DNA of 64,000 nucleotides from NCBI RefSeq assembly GCF_031679605.1, contig NZ_CP117522.1, forward strand, positions 6,572,001 to 6,636,000, read 5' to 3'. Both the position numbers and the translations under genes were made by a program. Under the pieces are notes generated by a model, which worked only from the letters and a program-made list of their open reading frames with translations, searched no databases and was not told the DNA's origin. The stretch is from Streptomyces luomodiensis (GTDB lineage Bacteria > Actinomycetota > Actinomycetes > Streptomycetales > Streptomycetaceae). This document shows positions 8,805-16,483 of the stretch, piece after piece (the stretch's first letter is position 1; each line of letters starts with the position of its first letter).

Positions 8805-9233
8805 TCAGCCCGCCGCCGTCGCGTCGCCGTCGCGGCTGTCGTCGTCGCGGCCGTCGGCGGGCTCGTCGCCGCCCGCGAGGAACCGATCGATCCGCTCGTC
8901 GTCCTCGCGCGCCTCCCTCCCCGTGATCTGGAGAGTCGCGCCATCGGGCCGCCTGATGACGATCGTGCGCTGTGGTACGCGGGCCAGCCAGATCTGCACT
9001 CCGGCCGCGACCAGCGAGCCCGCGCTGATCAACACCCCGATCGTGTCGACCGACAGCCCGCCCTTCTTCTTGCCCTCACCGGCCGTGCGCCGCCGGGGGA
9101 TGTCCAGGGCCGCGCCCGGGTCGGTGTCGGCGATCTCGGCAAGGAGTTCACGCGCCTCCCTGCGGGCGCGCAACGGGTCCTCGTCGATGATGGAGATCCG
9201 GTACCCGGTTCGGTCGCTGGGCATGGTCGTCAC
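8805..9233 (-). CDS. EACC1-like small membrane protein (effector-associated constant component)
   Basis: A 142-residue protein. The GTG at 9233 is chosen because GAGGG lies 7 bp upstream; an in-frame ATG at 9224 is the alternative. Layout: a short globular N-terminus (YRISIIDEDPLRARREA), a Lys-rich spacer (GEGKKKGG), one hydrophobic helix (DTIGVLISAGSLVAAGVQIW) and a small C-terminal strand pair (RTIVIRRPDGATLQITG). This is the pattern of EACC1, described by Kaur, Burroughs, Iyer and Aravind as the constant partner of variable effectors, often caspases or trypsin-like proteases, in actinobacterial conflict systems. It lies directly upstream of the caspase-helicase gene with 6 bp between them. 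It probably recruits or restrains that effector at the membrane. The family call is confident; the role is inferred. Confidence 0.75.
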   Translation of the reverse strand: MTTMPSDRTGYRISIIDEDPLRARREARELLAEIADTDPGAALDIPRRRTAGEGKKKGGLSVDTIGVLISAGSLVAAGVQIWLARVPQRTIVIRRPDGATLQITGREAREDDERIDRFLAGGDEPADGRDDDSRDGDATAAG

Positions 9234-9377
9234 GGCGTTTCCCTCGGTTTTCCGCAGTGTGGACGGGGCACACGAGCGCACGAGATTAGTCCGCGGGACC
9301 GACAGCGAGCGCGCGTGTTGCCGTAAACCGCTGGTAATTGGCGTGAAAAGGGCTGTCCGGCGGCAGTCGCGTGCCCT

Positions 9378-9893
9378 TCACCGCAGGTGCAGCTCCGCCC
9401 AGACGGTCTTGCCCGGCCCGCTGTCGCGTGGCGTGACCGCCCAACGGCTCGCCAGTTGGGCGACGATGAGCAGTCCTCGGCCCGATTCGGTGTCGTCCGG
9501 CGGCTCCTGGACGGTCAGCGGCGGTACGCGTTCGGTCCGGGTGTCGGTCACCTCGACGCGGAGCGTGTCCCCGGTCTCGGCCAGCCGGACGCGGAAGTCC
9601 CGGCCGGCCACGTGCCCATGGCGGACGGCGTTCGCGGCCAGCTCGGCGGTGATCAGCGTCAGCGTCTCGTTGGCCCGGCCGTCGTACGGGTAGCCCCATT
9701 CGTCCAGCCGCTGCGAGACGAGGCGACGGGCGAGGCGGGCGCCGTGCCGCGAGGACGTGAACCGCATCGTGAACTCCCGGAGGAGCGGGGCGGTGGGGTG
9801 GGGATGTTTGCTCCGGGCCGGGTGGGCTTCGGCGGCTGCGGGCTGGTGGACAAGGCTGGATACCCCCTGTACGGGGGAAATCTCGCTGTTCAT
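9378..9893 (-). CDS. ATP-binding protein, RsbW/anti-sigma-like HATPase
   Basis: About 171 residues from the ATG at 9893. A GTG at 9902 and an ATG at 9767, which has GGGAG 6 bp upstream, are real alternatives. The 9767 start would give 129 residues, closer to the usual length. HATPase_c landmarks are present: the N box ITAELAANAVRHG, the GRGLLIV segment and the final KTVWAELHL strand. Streptomyces carry dozens of such small GHKL ATPases, many beside XRE and DUF397 genes as here, where they are thought to act as anti-sigma or kinase-like modulators. It is divergent from the XRE gene, which suggests shared regulation of the cluster. Confidence 0.85.
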   Translation of the reverse strand: MNSEISPVQGVSSLVHQPAAAEAHPARSKHPHPTAPLLREFTMRFTSSRHGARLARRLVSQRLDEWGYPYDGRANETLTLITAELAANAVRHGHVAGRDFRVRLAETGDTLRVEVTDTRTERVPPLTVQEPPDDTESGRGLLIVAQLASRWAVTPRDSGPGKTVWAELHLR

Positions 9894-10040
9894 GTGGTCC
9901 ACGCTTCCGCCCTGCTCCTAGCGTGGCGAGATACGGCGCGCGCACGGGCAGTTGCTGTCTGTGGCTGTCGCGGCGTGTGTAGGCGGGGCAGAGCGTGACG
10001 GGCCGACGCGGGGGCGCGTTGGCCGGGGAGGCGGTGTGGC

Positions 10041-10952
10041 ATGAACGAGCCTACGGGTGTGGAGAACGACGGGGCGCCGGGCTTCGGGGAGGGGCCGCAG
10101 CATGAGTCGGGGGTGGGGGCGGGAGCGGGAGCGGAGCCGGAACCGCCACCGGAGGTCGGCTCGGGCATCCTGCGGGTGTTCGGGCGGCAGTTGAAGAGGT
10201 TCCGGATGCGGGCGGGGTTGGAACGTCCGGAGTTCGCGTCGATGGTGGGGTACTCGGTGTCAACGATCGCCGCGTATGAGCAGGGTCGTCGGATTCCGCC
10301 GCCCCGGCTGATCGACCAGGCGGACGAGGTGCTGGACGCGGGTGGGGTCCTGCTGGAGATGAAGGAGGAGGTCGCGCGGGCGCAGTACCCGGCGTTCTTC
10401 CGGGATGCGGCGCGGTTGGAGGCTGAGGCGGTTGAGCTATGGGTGTACGCAACACATGCGGTGCCGGGGCTGCTTCAGACCGAGGAGTACATGCGCGCAG
10501 TGTTCGGAATGTGGCGGCCTCTGCTGGATGAGGAGACTGTGGAACAACGGGTTGCCGCCCGCCTGGCACGCCAGCACATCTTCGATCGCAAACCCGCAGC
10601 ACTGTTGAGCTTCGTCATCGATGAGGCGGTCCTGCGTAGGCCGCTCGGCGGTTGGGAGGTCATGCGTGGCCAACTGGAGCATCTAAGGCTGGCTGGCGAG
10701 TTCCGCAACGTGGAGATCCAGGTGATGCCCCTGGACCGGGAGGACAACGCAGGGGTTGACGGTCCGTTCACGGTGCTGCAGCGTGCGGAAGGCGATCAGG
10801 TGGCTTACCTGGAGGCGCAGGGACGCAGCACAATGGTGAGCGAGCGGCGCGAGGTTCAGGGGATCGTGTCGCGCTACGGGATCGTCCGTGCGCAGGCTCT
10901 CTCCCCACGCGAGTCACTGGCTTTCGTCGAGAAGTTGCTTGGAGAGGTGTAG
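10041..10952 (+). CDS. XRE-type HTH regulator with C-terminal DUF5753 (Scr1/WhiJ family)
   Basis: A 303-residue regulator starting at the ATG at 10041 behind a GGGGAGG stretch. After a Gly/Glu-rich leader of about 40 residues, an HTH_31-type helix-turn-helix begins (RQLKRFRMRAGL...SVSTIAAYEQGRR). The C-terminal sensory domain follows, with WVYATHAVPGLLQTEEYMRA, RQHIFDR and MPLDREDNAGVDGPFTVL, typical of DUF5753. The DUF397 gene begins 2 bp after the stop, so they form the usual two-gene unit of WhiJ-like modules: the XRE protein represses and the DUF397 protein antagonises it. The cluster sits between the defence genes and may be an independent module inserted among them. Confidence 0.9.
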   Translation: MNEPTGVENDGAPGFGEGPQHESGVGAGAGAEPEPPPEVGSGILRVFGRQLKRFRMRAGLERPEFASMVGYSVSTIAAYEQGRRIPPPRLIDQADEVLDAGGVLLEMKEEVARAQYPAFFRDAARLEAEAVELWVYATHAVPGLLQTEEYMRAVFGMWRPLLDEETVEQRVAARLARQHIFDRKPAALLSFVIDEAVLRRPLGGWEVMRGQLEHLRLAGEFRNVEIQVMPLDREDNAGVDGPFTVLQRAEGDQVAYLEAQGRSTMVSERREVQGIVSRYGIVRAQALSPRESLAFVEKLLGEV

Positions 10953-10954
10953 AG

Positions 10955-11212
10955 GTGGCAGAGACCACGGGCGTCGTGGGTGAACTGAGCTGGTTTAAGA
11001 GCAGTTACAGCGGCGGGGCGGGGGGCGAGTGCGTCGAAGTTGCCGTGGAATGGCGTAAGTCCAGCCACAGCACCGGAAACGGTGGCGAATGCGTCGAGGT
11101 GGCCTCTTGCCCCCACGCTGTCCATGTACGCGACTCCAAGGACATAACCCGCCCCGGCCTCACGGTCGGTACTGCCGCTTGGACTGCGTTCCTCAATTTC
11201 GCGGTTCGGTAG
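10955..11212 (+). CDS. DUF397 protein with two DUF397 units
   Basis: An 85-residue protein from the GTG at 10955, with GGAGAGG overlapping the end of the XRE gene. It contains two DUF397 beginnings in tandem: LSWFKSSYSGG...GECVEVA and then WRKSSHSTGNGGECVEVA, after which a single C-terminal half follows (VHVRDSKD...WTAFLNF). Ordinary DUF397 proteins are 60-70 residues with one WxKSSxS...CVEVA repeat. Here a partial first copy is fused in front of a full one, probably by internal duplication. Family members counteract their XRE partner. The transcript ends at a strong hairpin 20 bp downstream. Confidence 0.88.
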   Translation: MAETTGVVGELSWFKSSYSGGAGGECVEVAVEWRKSSHSTGNGGECVEVASCPHAVHVRDSKDITRPGLTVGTAAWTAFLNFAVR

Positions 11213-11232
11213 GACCTGCGGCGGCGGAGCAT

Positions 11233-11275
11233 CACGGATCTGCCCCTGACACCTCGTGTCAGGGGCAGATCCGTG
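11233..11275. terminator. Perfect 19-bp inverted repeat, bidirectional terminator
   Basis: Arms at 11233-11251 and 11257-11275 are perfectly complementary, with a 5-base loop (CCTCG). The hairpin lies between the convergent ends of the DUF397 gene and the methyltransferase gene and would serve both strands. There is no T-tract, as is common for Streptomyces terminators. Confidence 0.8.
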
Positions 11276-11294
11276 TCCAGCCACTGCCCACCGA

Positions 11295-14200
11295 CTACGC
11301 ATCCTCTGCTTCGCGAACGGGCGGCGTCCATCGCCCAGCGGCGATCTCCGCCTCCAACCGCGCCTGGAAGTGCGCGTGCGCGGCCCTCATCTCGGCCTCT
11401 CGATCCGCCTTGTAGAAGGGGGCCTGATAACCGTCTGGGGGCGGGGTGCCTTCCGGGTCTTCCAGATGGGCGAGCAGATCGAGGTAATCCTGCTTGGTCT
11501 GGCCGTGGCCGTATGTGTTGAAGTCGCCCGCGATCTTTCGGCCGTTGGCGTCGAAGTAGGTCGCCGACTCGTAGTCGTACAGCTGTGGGTAACGGGACTT
11601 GAAGATCGCAGTGAGCTGGTCGGCGGTGATGCCGAGCCAGACGGCGACGAGCGCGTCGAGTTCGACGAGAGCGGCACGGCGCTCGTGCTCAGTGCGGAGC
11701 GGGGTGTTGTACTCCCAGGTCGGCTTGAGCCCTGTGGCGAGAGGCTTCAGGTGGGGCCAGTCAGGGTTGGCCCAGTCTTCGTAGCCTGCCCACTGGGGAT
11801 CGAACAGTTCTGTCCAGAGAGGGGCGTAATGGGAGGTGAGGGCGTTCAGACGGAGAGTGCGGAGGAGGAGGGCGGAGGCTAGGGGGTGCGTCGGGTCGGG
11901 GGCTGGCATCCGCTTCGCGCTACTCGGCGTCAAATCGGCACGGCCGGTGATCCGCAACAGATAGTCGAGTGGCAAGGACACCCAGAAGCCCGCGTTGAGG
12001 ACGGTCAGGCGATCGTCTACCAGAGCCATGGACTGCACGGCGTGAATATGAGTAGGACCGGGTGGAATGAGAGCGGCCTGCAAGCTGCGGCTGGTGTTGA
12101 AGGGGATCATCCTCCGCCAAGCCAAGCGGAAGTACGTGCTGCATGCGTTTCCAAGCCAGGAGTCCTGGGCCTCGAGGTATGTCGCCTCGTCGGTAGCCCG
12201 CACAAGGTTGGTAACGGGAACGAACGCCTCGGACAACTCCGTCGGCACGAGCAGGTCCCAGTCCCTGTTGTTGCGACAGGGGATCCTCGGTTCCTTCGAG
12301 AAGGGAAGTGCTGACGCGAAGTGCGGCCCTTGAAGGATGACATCCCTGAGCCCGGAGACGGCCTGGTTACCCCAACTGATCAGCCCATCCTTTTTGGCTC
12401 CGGTTTCGTGGTATCCGCTTGAGATCATCGGGCGGTAATCCGCCAGACTATTGCGATGGGCGGCCAGTGCTTCGATAGCCCCTTGCTCGGCAACGAGAAC
12501 CGGGTACAGCAACGGGGCCTGTGCCGCTTCACCCGCTGAGCCTGTCAGGGCCTGCCAACTGGTCAGCAGGGCAGCGTTCACATGTACCACGCGTTCTCGG
12601 TGCGGCCGGATGTCCCACGAGCCGTTGTGCTTGATGCCGGGCGTCGTGCTTTGTCCATCATGGGTCAGCGAATCGGGGAGGACGTCGGCGCCACGGAGCT
12701 CACTGACATGTAGGAAGTCAGGCTCCTGAGATGTCCCGTAAATGTGCATCCCGAATTCCCAGCCACGGTCAAGGTCTTCGAACGCCCAGTTCGCCGAGTT
12801 TACGAAGTGCGCATGAACCCGGAGGTGCCGATAGGCGGCAGCACGGATGACACCTTCGCGTACGCCGCCGAAGTGCGTGTCAGGGTGAAGCATACCCGCG
12901 CTGCCGTGCCGTGCGATGTGCTGCCAAACCCGACCCATGAAGGCCCGATAGAGGTCGCCCTGCGTACCAACCAGAAGCGGATATGTAGCCGGGCTGCCCA
13001 GCGTGGCGACAGCCCCAGCATGGGCGGCCAGCTCGCTGAGGAGGAAGTCTTGGCCACCCGCACGAGTGGCCAGTAAATCTTCCTTGCGGAGGCGCCATTC
13101 CGCCGCGCTCGGCTTTTCCGCCAGCACAAACCACGGCTCCAACTCCGCCAGAACCACGTCCTCCTGCCACCGTGGCCTCACCCACGGCGGATTCCCCACC
13201 TGCAAGTCAAACCCACCTCGCGCAAATACCTGCGCGAACTCCAGCTCCCAGTGGAAGAACCCCTGTGCCTTCGCGACATCCTTCGCGACCCCCGTCCACG
13301 GGAATCGGATCTCCAGCCACTGGAACCGATCCATGCCCATCCACTCGGGCAGCTCGTCCTCGTACACGGACAGGTCGTCCAAGGTCTCGAACGTCGAGAC
13401 CAACGACTCGTCCGGCACATCCTGCGTACCGAGCAGCGCCTCCGCGAAGCCGAGCCAGTCGTCCAGGTTCGCGAGCGGAATCACCGGACGGCGCTGCCCC
13501 TTCACCTGCTCCACGCGGCGGCCCGTACGACGGCGGGACACCGAGTCCCGTGTCAGCGTCATCTGCTTCGGCTCGGCCGTGAAACCAGGAAGGGCGTCCG
13601 CCTCCCAGGCCATCAGAACCCCGGCGTCCTCCTCGGCCGCAGCCGGAACCGACTCCGCTCCGCCCGCCTCGAACTCCGCCGCCCGTTCTGCCAGCGCCTC
13701 CGCCCGCGCGTACTGCTCATCCGTACCGTTCAGCAGCGAAGCGCTCTGCACCGGCCAGAACCAGAGCGCGCACCACGTGTCCATGAGCTTTTTGAGCCGC
13801 CAGTACGGGGTGTCCTCCGCGTGGAGGTCCGCCAGGACCTCCTCCCGCTGCACCGCGACCTCCGGCTGCCGCAGCCAGCCGTCTTCCGCGCCCCACACCG
13901 AGATCCGCCGCGAGATGTCCCGCTCCGACAGCTCCAGCCGCCGCACCACAAGCCCCCACAGGTACTCGGCCCGCCGGGCCAGCCCCTGCAGCCGGGCCGT
14001 CTGCCTGGCCGTCGGCGACTTCGTGATCGCCTTACGCCACGCGGCCAGCGCCTTCGCCGCCTCTGGCGCGAGCGCCTTCGCCTCCTTCTCAGCCGCGACC
14101 GCGCCCCACTCTTTCGCCGGGAGCAGGAAGTGGTGCACCGCCCCCTCCGGAAGCTGCTCACCCGCCAGCGCATCCGCGAGCGGGAAGCGCTCCGGCGTAG

Positions 14201-16472
14201 CGCCCAGCCAGCCGCCCTTCTTCAGCCGGTCCGCCGCGTACACCTCGCGCCGCCCGCCAATCAGCGAGTTGCCGCGCCGCAGATGGAGCCCGAACCAGGG
14301 GGCCTCCATGCCCGGGTGCATGGTGTTGAGCCACAGCGAGACCTCGGCCAGCTCCACCGCCGTCTCGTTCAGGTCAACGCCGTACGAGTTGTGCAGGGCG
14401 ATGTACGCCTTGACCTTCTGGAGCTCGACGGCGTACTGCTCGGTGTCGATCGACTGTCCCCGCTCGCGCTGCCTGCGCCGCAGATACTCCGCCGCGACCT
14501 GGTTGATCGCCTCGTTGAGGAACGCCCCGGAGCCGAGCGCCGGCTCGCAGATCCGCCACTCCAGCAGCTCCCGCGCGTCCGTCGTCGTGCCGTCCTGGTC
14601 CAGGCGGTGCTGGAGGGCGAGCTGCACGGTGACCTTGGTCAGCGACTCGGGCGTGTAGTACGACGCGGAGGTCTGGCGGTCGCGGCCGGACAGCCGGTAC
14701 ACGAACGAACCCGGGGCGTGCCGCACCCGCAGCACTTCGCCCGTGTCCCTGTCCTGGCGCCGCACGAACACCGAATCCGGATACTCGTCGACTTTCGAGT
14801 GGGGCACCAGCCAGGAGCCGTCCTTCGGATCGCCGCCCTTGGCGACCTCGTACAGCTCCTCGCCCGCGATGAAGCCGCTGTACGACATCAGGCCCTCGTA
14901 CACCGCGCCGAGCTGGTTGATGCCGAGCTGGGCGTACGAGATGAAGCCGCCTCGCTCGCCCTTCTTGCCTCGCGTGATCATCAGGCGGTGCAGCACCTCG
15001 TACAGCGTGGCGTTGCGCAGCCGTGTGTCGAGGTAGCGGACGGACTCGCCCCGGGCCAGGGCCTCGTCGGAGTCGTGGCGCGGGTCGGGGAGGGTGTCGG
15101 CGCCGATCAGGCGGATGGACTCCGGCTCGAACAGCTTGCTGTGCAGCGGCTCGAAGCGCAGGCCGGCGTCCTCGCTGGTCTTCTCGCCCACCGGATCCGT
15201 CTCGACACCATGCGTGCGCCGAGACCGATAACCGACCTGCACCTTGCGGAAGAGCAGGTCCAGGGACTCGTACAGGTAGAAGCCCCTGCGGGCCTCCTCG
15301 CCGACCGGCTGGCGGTCCGCGATCAGCTCACCGAGCCGCCCCAGCCCGTACCCCTGCTGGTACTCCGGGTAGTCGGCGGGCAGGATGCCCAGCTCAGGGC
15401 GGGCCTCTGCGTACAGCAGGAAGAGGATGCGGTACAGGTAGCGCAGCGACTCGCGGGTCAGCCGGCGGCCGAGCTCCGGGAGCTCGCCGATGTCCTCGGG
15501 GCGGACGCCCTGCTCGGCCAGCCGGGCCAGCACCTCGTTGGCGATCAGCTCGACGCTCGTCCGGAGGCCGTCGCGCAGCTCGCTGGAGACACCTACGGCG
15601 TGCTTGGACGACTTGCCGAGGAGCTCGGCGAGGGGGTTCTCGCCGCCTTCCTCGGGGGTGCGCAGCGAGTCCGCGCCGAACAGGGCGGCCACGGTGTCGA
15701 GTTCGCCACCCGCCCGGGTGTCGTTGCGCTGCAGTGCCGTGTCGAGGGAGACGGCGAGATAGCGGCCCTCGCCCCACACCGCGCGGTCGGCGAGGACGAT
15801 CACGCCGCCGCCGAGCAGCAGCACGTACCGGGGCGGCTCCTCGCAGGCGAAGAGGAACGAGGCCAGCTTGGAGCCGGTGGTGAGAGTGGTCGAGCCGTCG
15901 AGCACGACCTGCTCCAGCAGCCGGCCCCGGCCCTCGGAGTCCAGGGCGGCGTCCGGTTCGGCGGCCCAGCCGCAGTCCAGGGCGACCAGGCCCTTCTCGG
16001 AGTGCGCGACGGGGATCTCGTACGTCTGGCCCGCGCGCTCCTTCGTGAGGGTGCGCGGCTTCGCGTCGTAGCCGAGGGCGCGCAGCACCTCGGCGTTGAG
16101 GGACCGGACCCGCTCCCGCCACTCCGGGGAGCCGTACGTCAGCGTGTCGTCGTCGGTGTCGGATACGGCGGCGATGCCGTCCTCGTCCTCGGGGAGGGCG
16201 AAGAAGGAGCGGGCCCTGAAGTAGGCGCGGCGCAGTTCGCGCAGCCCGGCCCGGGGGGTCACGGGCAGTTCGCCGCCGCCGCGGACCGCCGCCTCGGGCT
16301 GTCCGGGCTGTCCGGGCTCCGGGGCGCCGTCGGTCCGCGTCGCGGGCCTCGCGGCCTCCTCGCGCTCCTTCCACGTCTGGAGCAGGCCCGACTTGAGGTC
16401 CTTCGGCAGCACCTCGGCCAGGTAGTGGGCCGAGAAGTAGTCGCCGCGGTTGACCAGGGAGTCGTACGTCAT
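11295..16472 (-). CDS. Large adenine-specific DNA methyltransferase (DrmMI/PglX/Eco57I-type)
   Basis: A 1725-residue protein from the ATG at 16472, 11 bp after the SNF2 stop and with GAGAGAAG upstream. An in-frame start at 16511 would overlap the helicase and is less likely. Methyltransferase motif I is CEPALGSGAF near residue 642, followed by the GVDLNETAVELAEVSLWLN region; motif IV is VGNPPW near residue 1095. This is the N6-adenine type IIG/Eco57I arrangement with a long N-terminal helical region and a long C-terminal target-recognition region. No PD-(D/E)xK motif was seen in the N-terminus. A methyltransferase of this size right behind an SNF2 helicase matches drmMI of DISARM class 1; PglX of BREX is a more distant alternative. 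It would mark self DNA for the helicase complex. Confidence 0.85.
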   Translation of the reverse strand: MTYDSLVNRGDYFSAHYLAEVLPKDLKSGLLQTWKEREEAARPATRTDGAPEPGQPGQPEAAVRGGGELPVTPRAGLRELRRAYFRARSFFALPEDEDGIAAVSDTDDDTLTYGSPEWRERVRSLNAEVLRALGYDAKPRTLTKERAGQTYEIPVAHSEKGLVALDCGWAAEPDAALDSEGRGRLLEQVVLDGSTTLTTGSKLASFLFACEEPPRYVLLLGGGVIVLADRAVWGEGRYLAVSLDTALQRNDTRAGGELDTVAALFGADSLRTPEEGGENPLAELLGKSSKHAVGVSSELRDGLRTSVELIANEVLARLAEQGVRPEDIGELPELGRRLTRESLRYLYRILFLLYAEARPELGILPADYPEYQQGYGLGRLGELIADRQPVGEEARRGFYLYESLDLLFRKVQVGYRSRRTHGVETDPVGEKTSEDAGLRFEPLHSKLFEPESIRLIGADTLPDPRHDSDEALARGESVRYLDTRLRNATLYEVLHRLMITRGKKGERGGFISYAQLGINQLGAVYEGLMSYSGFIAGEELYEVAKGGDPKDGSWLVPHSKVDEYPDSVFVRRQDRDTGEVLRVRHAPGSFVYRLSGRDRQTSASYYTPESLTKVTVQLALQHRLDQDGTTTDARELLEWRICEPALGSGAFLNEAINQVAAEYLRRRQRERGQSIDTEQYAVELQKVKAYIALHNSYGVDLNETAVELAEVSLWLNTMHPGMEAPWFGLHLRRGNSLIGGRREVYAADRLKKGGWLGATPERFPLADALAGEQLPEGAVHHFLLPAKEWGAVAAEKEAKALAPEAAKALAAWRKAITKSPTARQTARLQGLARRAEYLWGLVVRRLELSERDISRRISVWGAEDGWLRQPEVAVQREEVLADLHAEDTPYWRLKKLMDTWCALWFWPVQSASLLNGTDEQYARAEALAERAAEFEAGGAESVPAAAEEDAGVLMAWEADALPGFTAEPKQMTLTRDSVSRRRTGRRVEQVKGQRRPVIPLANLDDWLGFAEALLGTQDVPDESLVSTFETLDDLSVYEDELPEWMGMDRFQWLEIRFPWTGVAKDVAKAQGFFHWELEFAQVFARGGFDLQVGNPPWVRPRWQEDVVLAELEPWFVLAEKPSAAEWRLRKEDLLATRAGGQDFLLSELAAHAGAVATLGSPATYPLLVGTQGDLYRAFMGRVWQHIARHGSAGMLHPDTHFGGVREGVIRAAAYRHLRVHAHFVNSANWAFEDLDRGWEFGMHIYGTSQEPDFLHVSELRGADVLPDSLTHDGQSTTPGIKHNGSWDIRPHRERVVHVNAALLTSWQALTGSAGEAAQAPLLYPVLVAEQGAIEALAAHRNSLADYRPMISSGYHETGAKKDGLISWGNQAVSGLRDVILQGPHFASALPFSKEPRIPCRNNRDWDLLVPTELSEAFVPVTNLVRATDEATYLEAQDSWLGNACSTYFRLAWRRMIPFNTSRSLQAALIPPGPTHIHAVQSMALVDDRLTVLNAGFWVSLPLDYLLRITGRADLTPSSAKRMPAPDPTHPLASALLLRTLRLNALTSHYAPLWTELFDPQWAGYEDWANPDWPHLKPLATGLKPTWEYNTPLRTEHERRAALVELDALVAVWLGITADQLTAIFKSRYPQLYDYESATYFDANGRKIAGDFNTYGHGQTKQDYLDLLAHLEDPEGTPPPDGYQAPFYKADREAEMRAAHAHFQARLEAEIAAGRWTPPVREAEDA

Positions 16473-16483
16473 GACAGCTTCTC

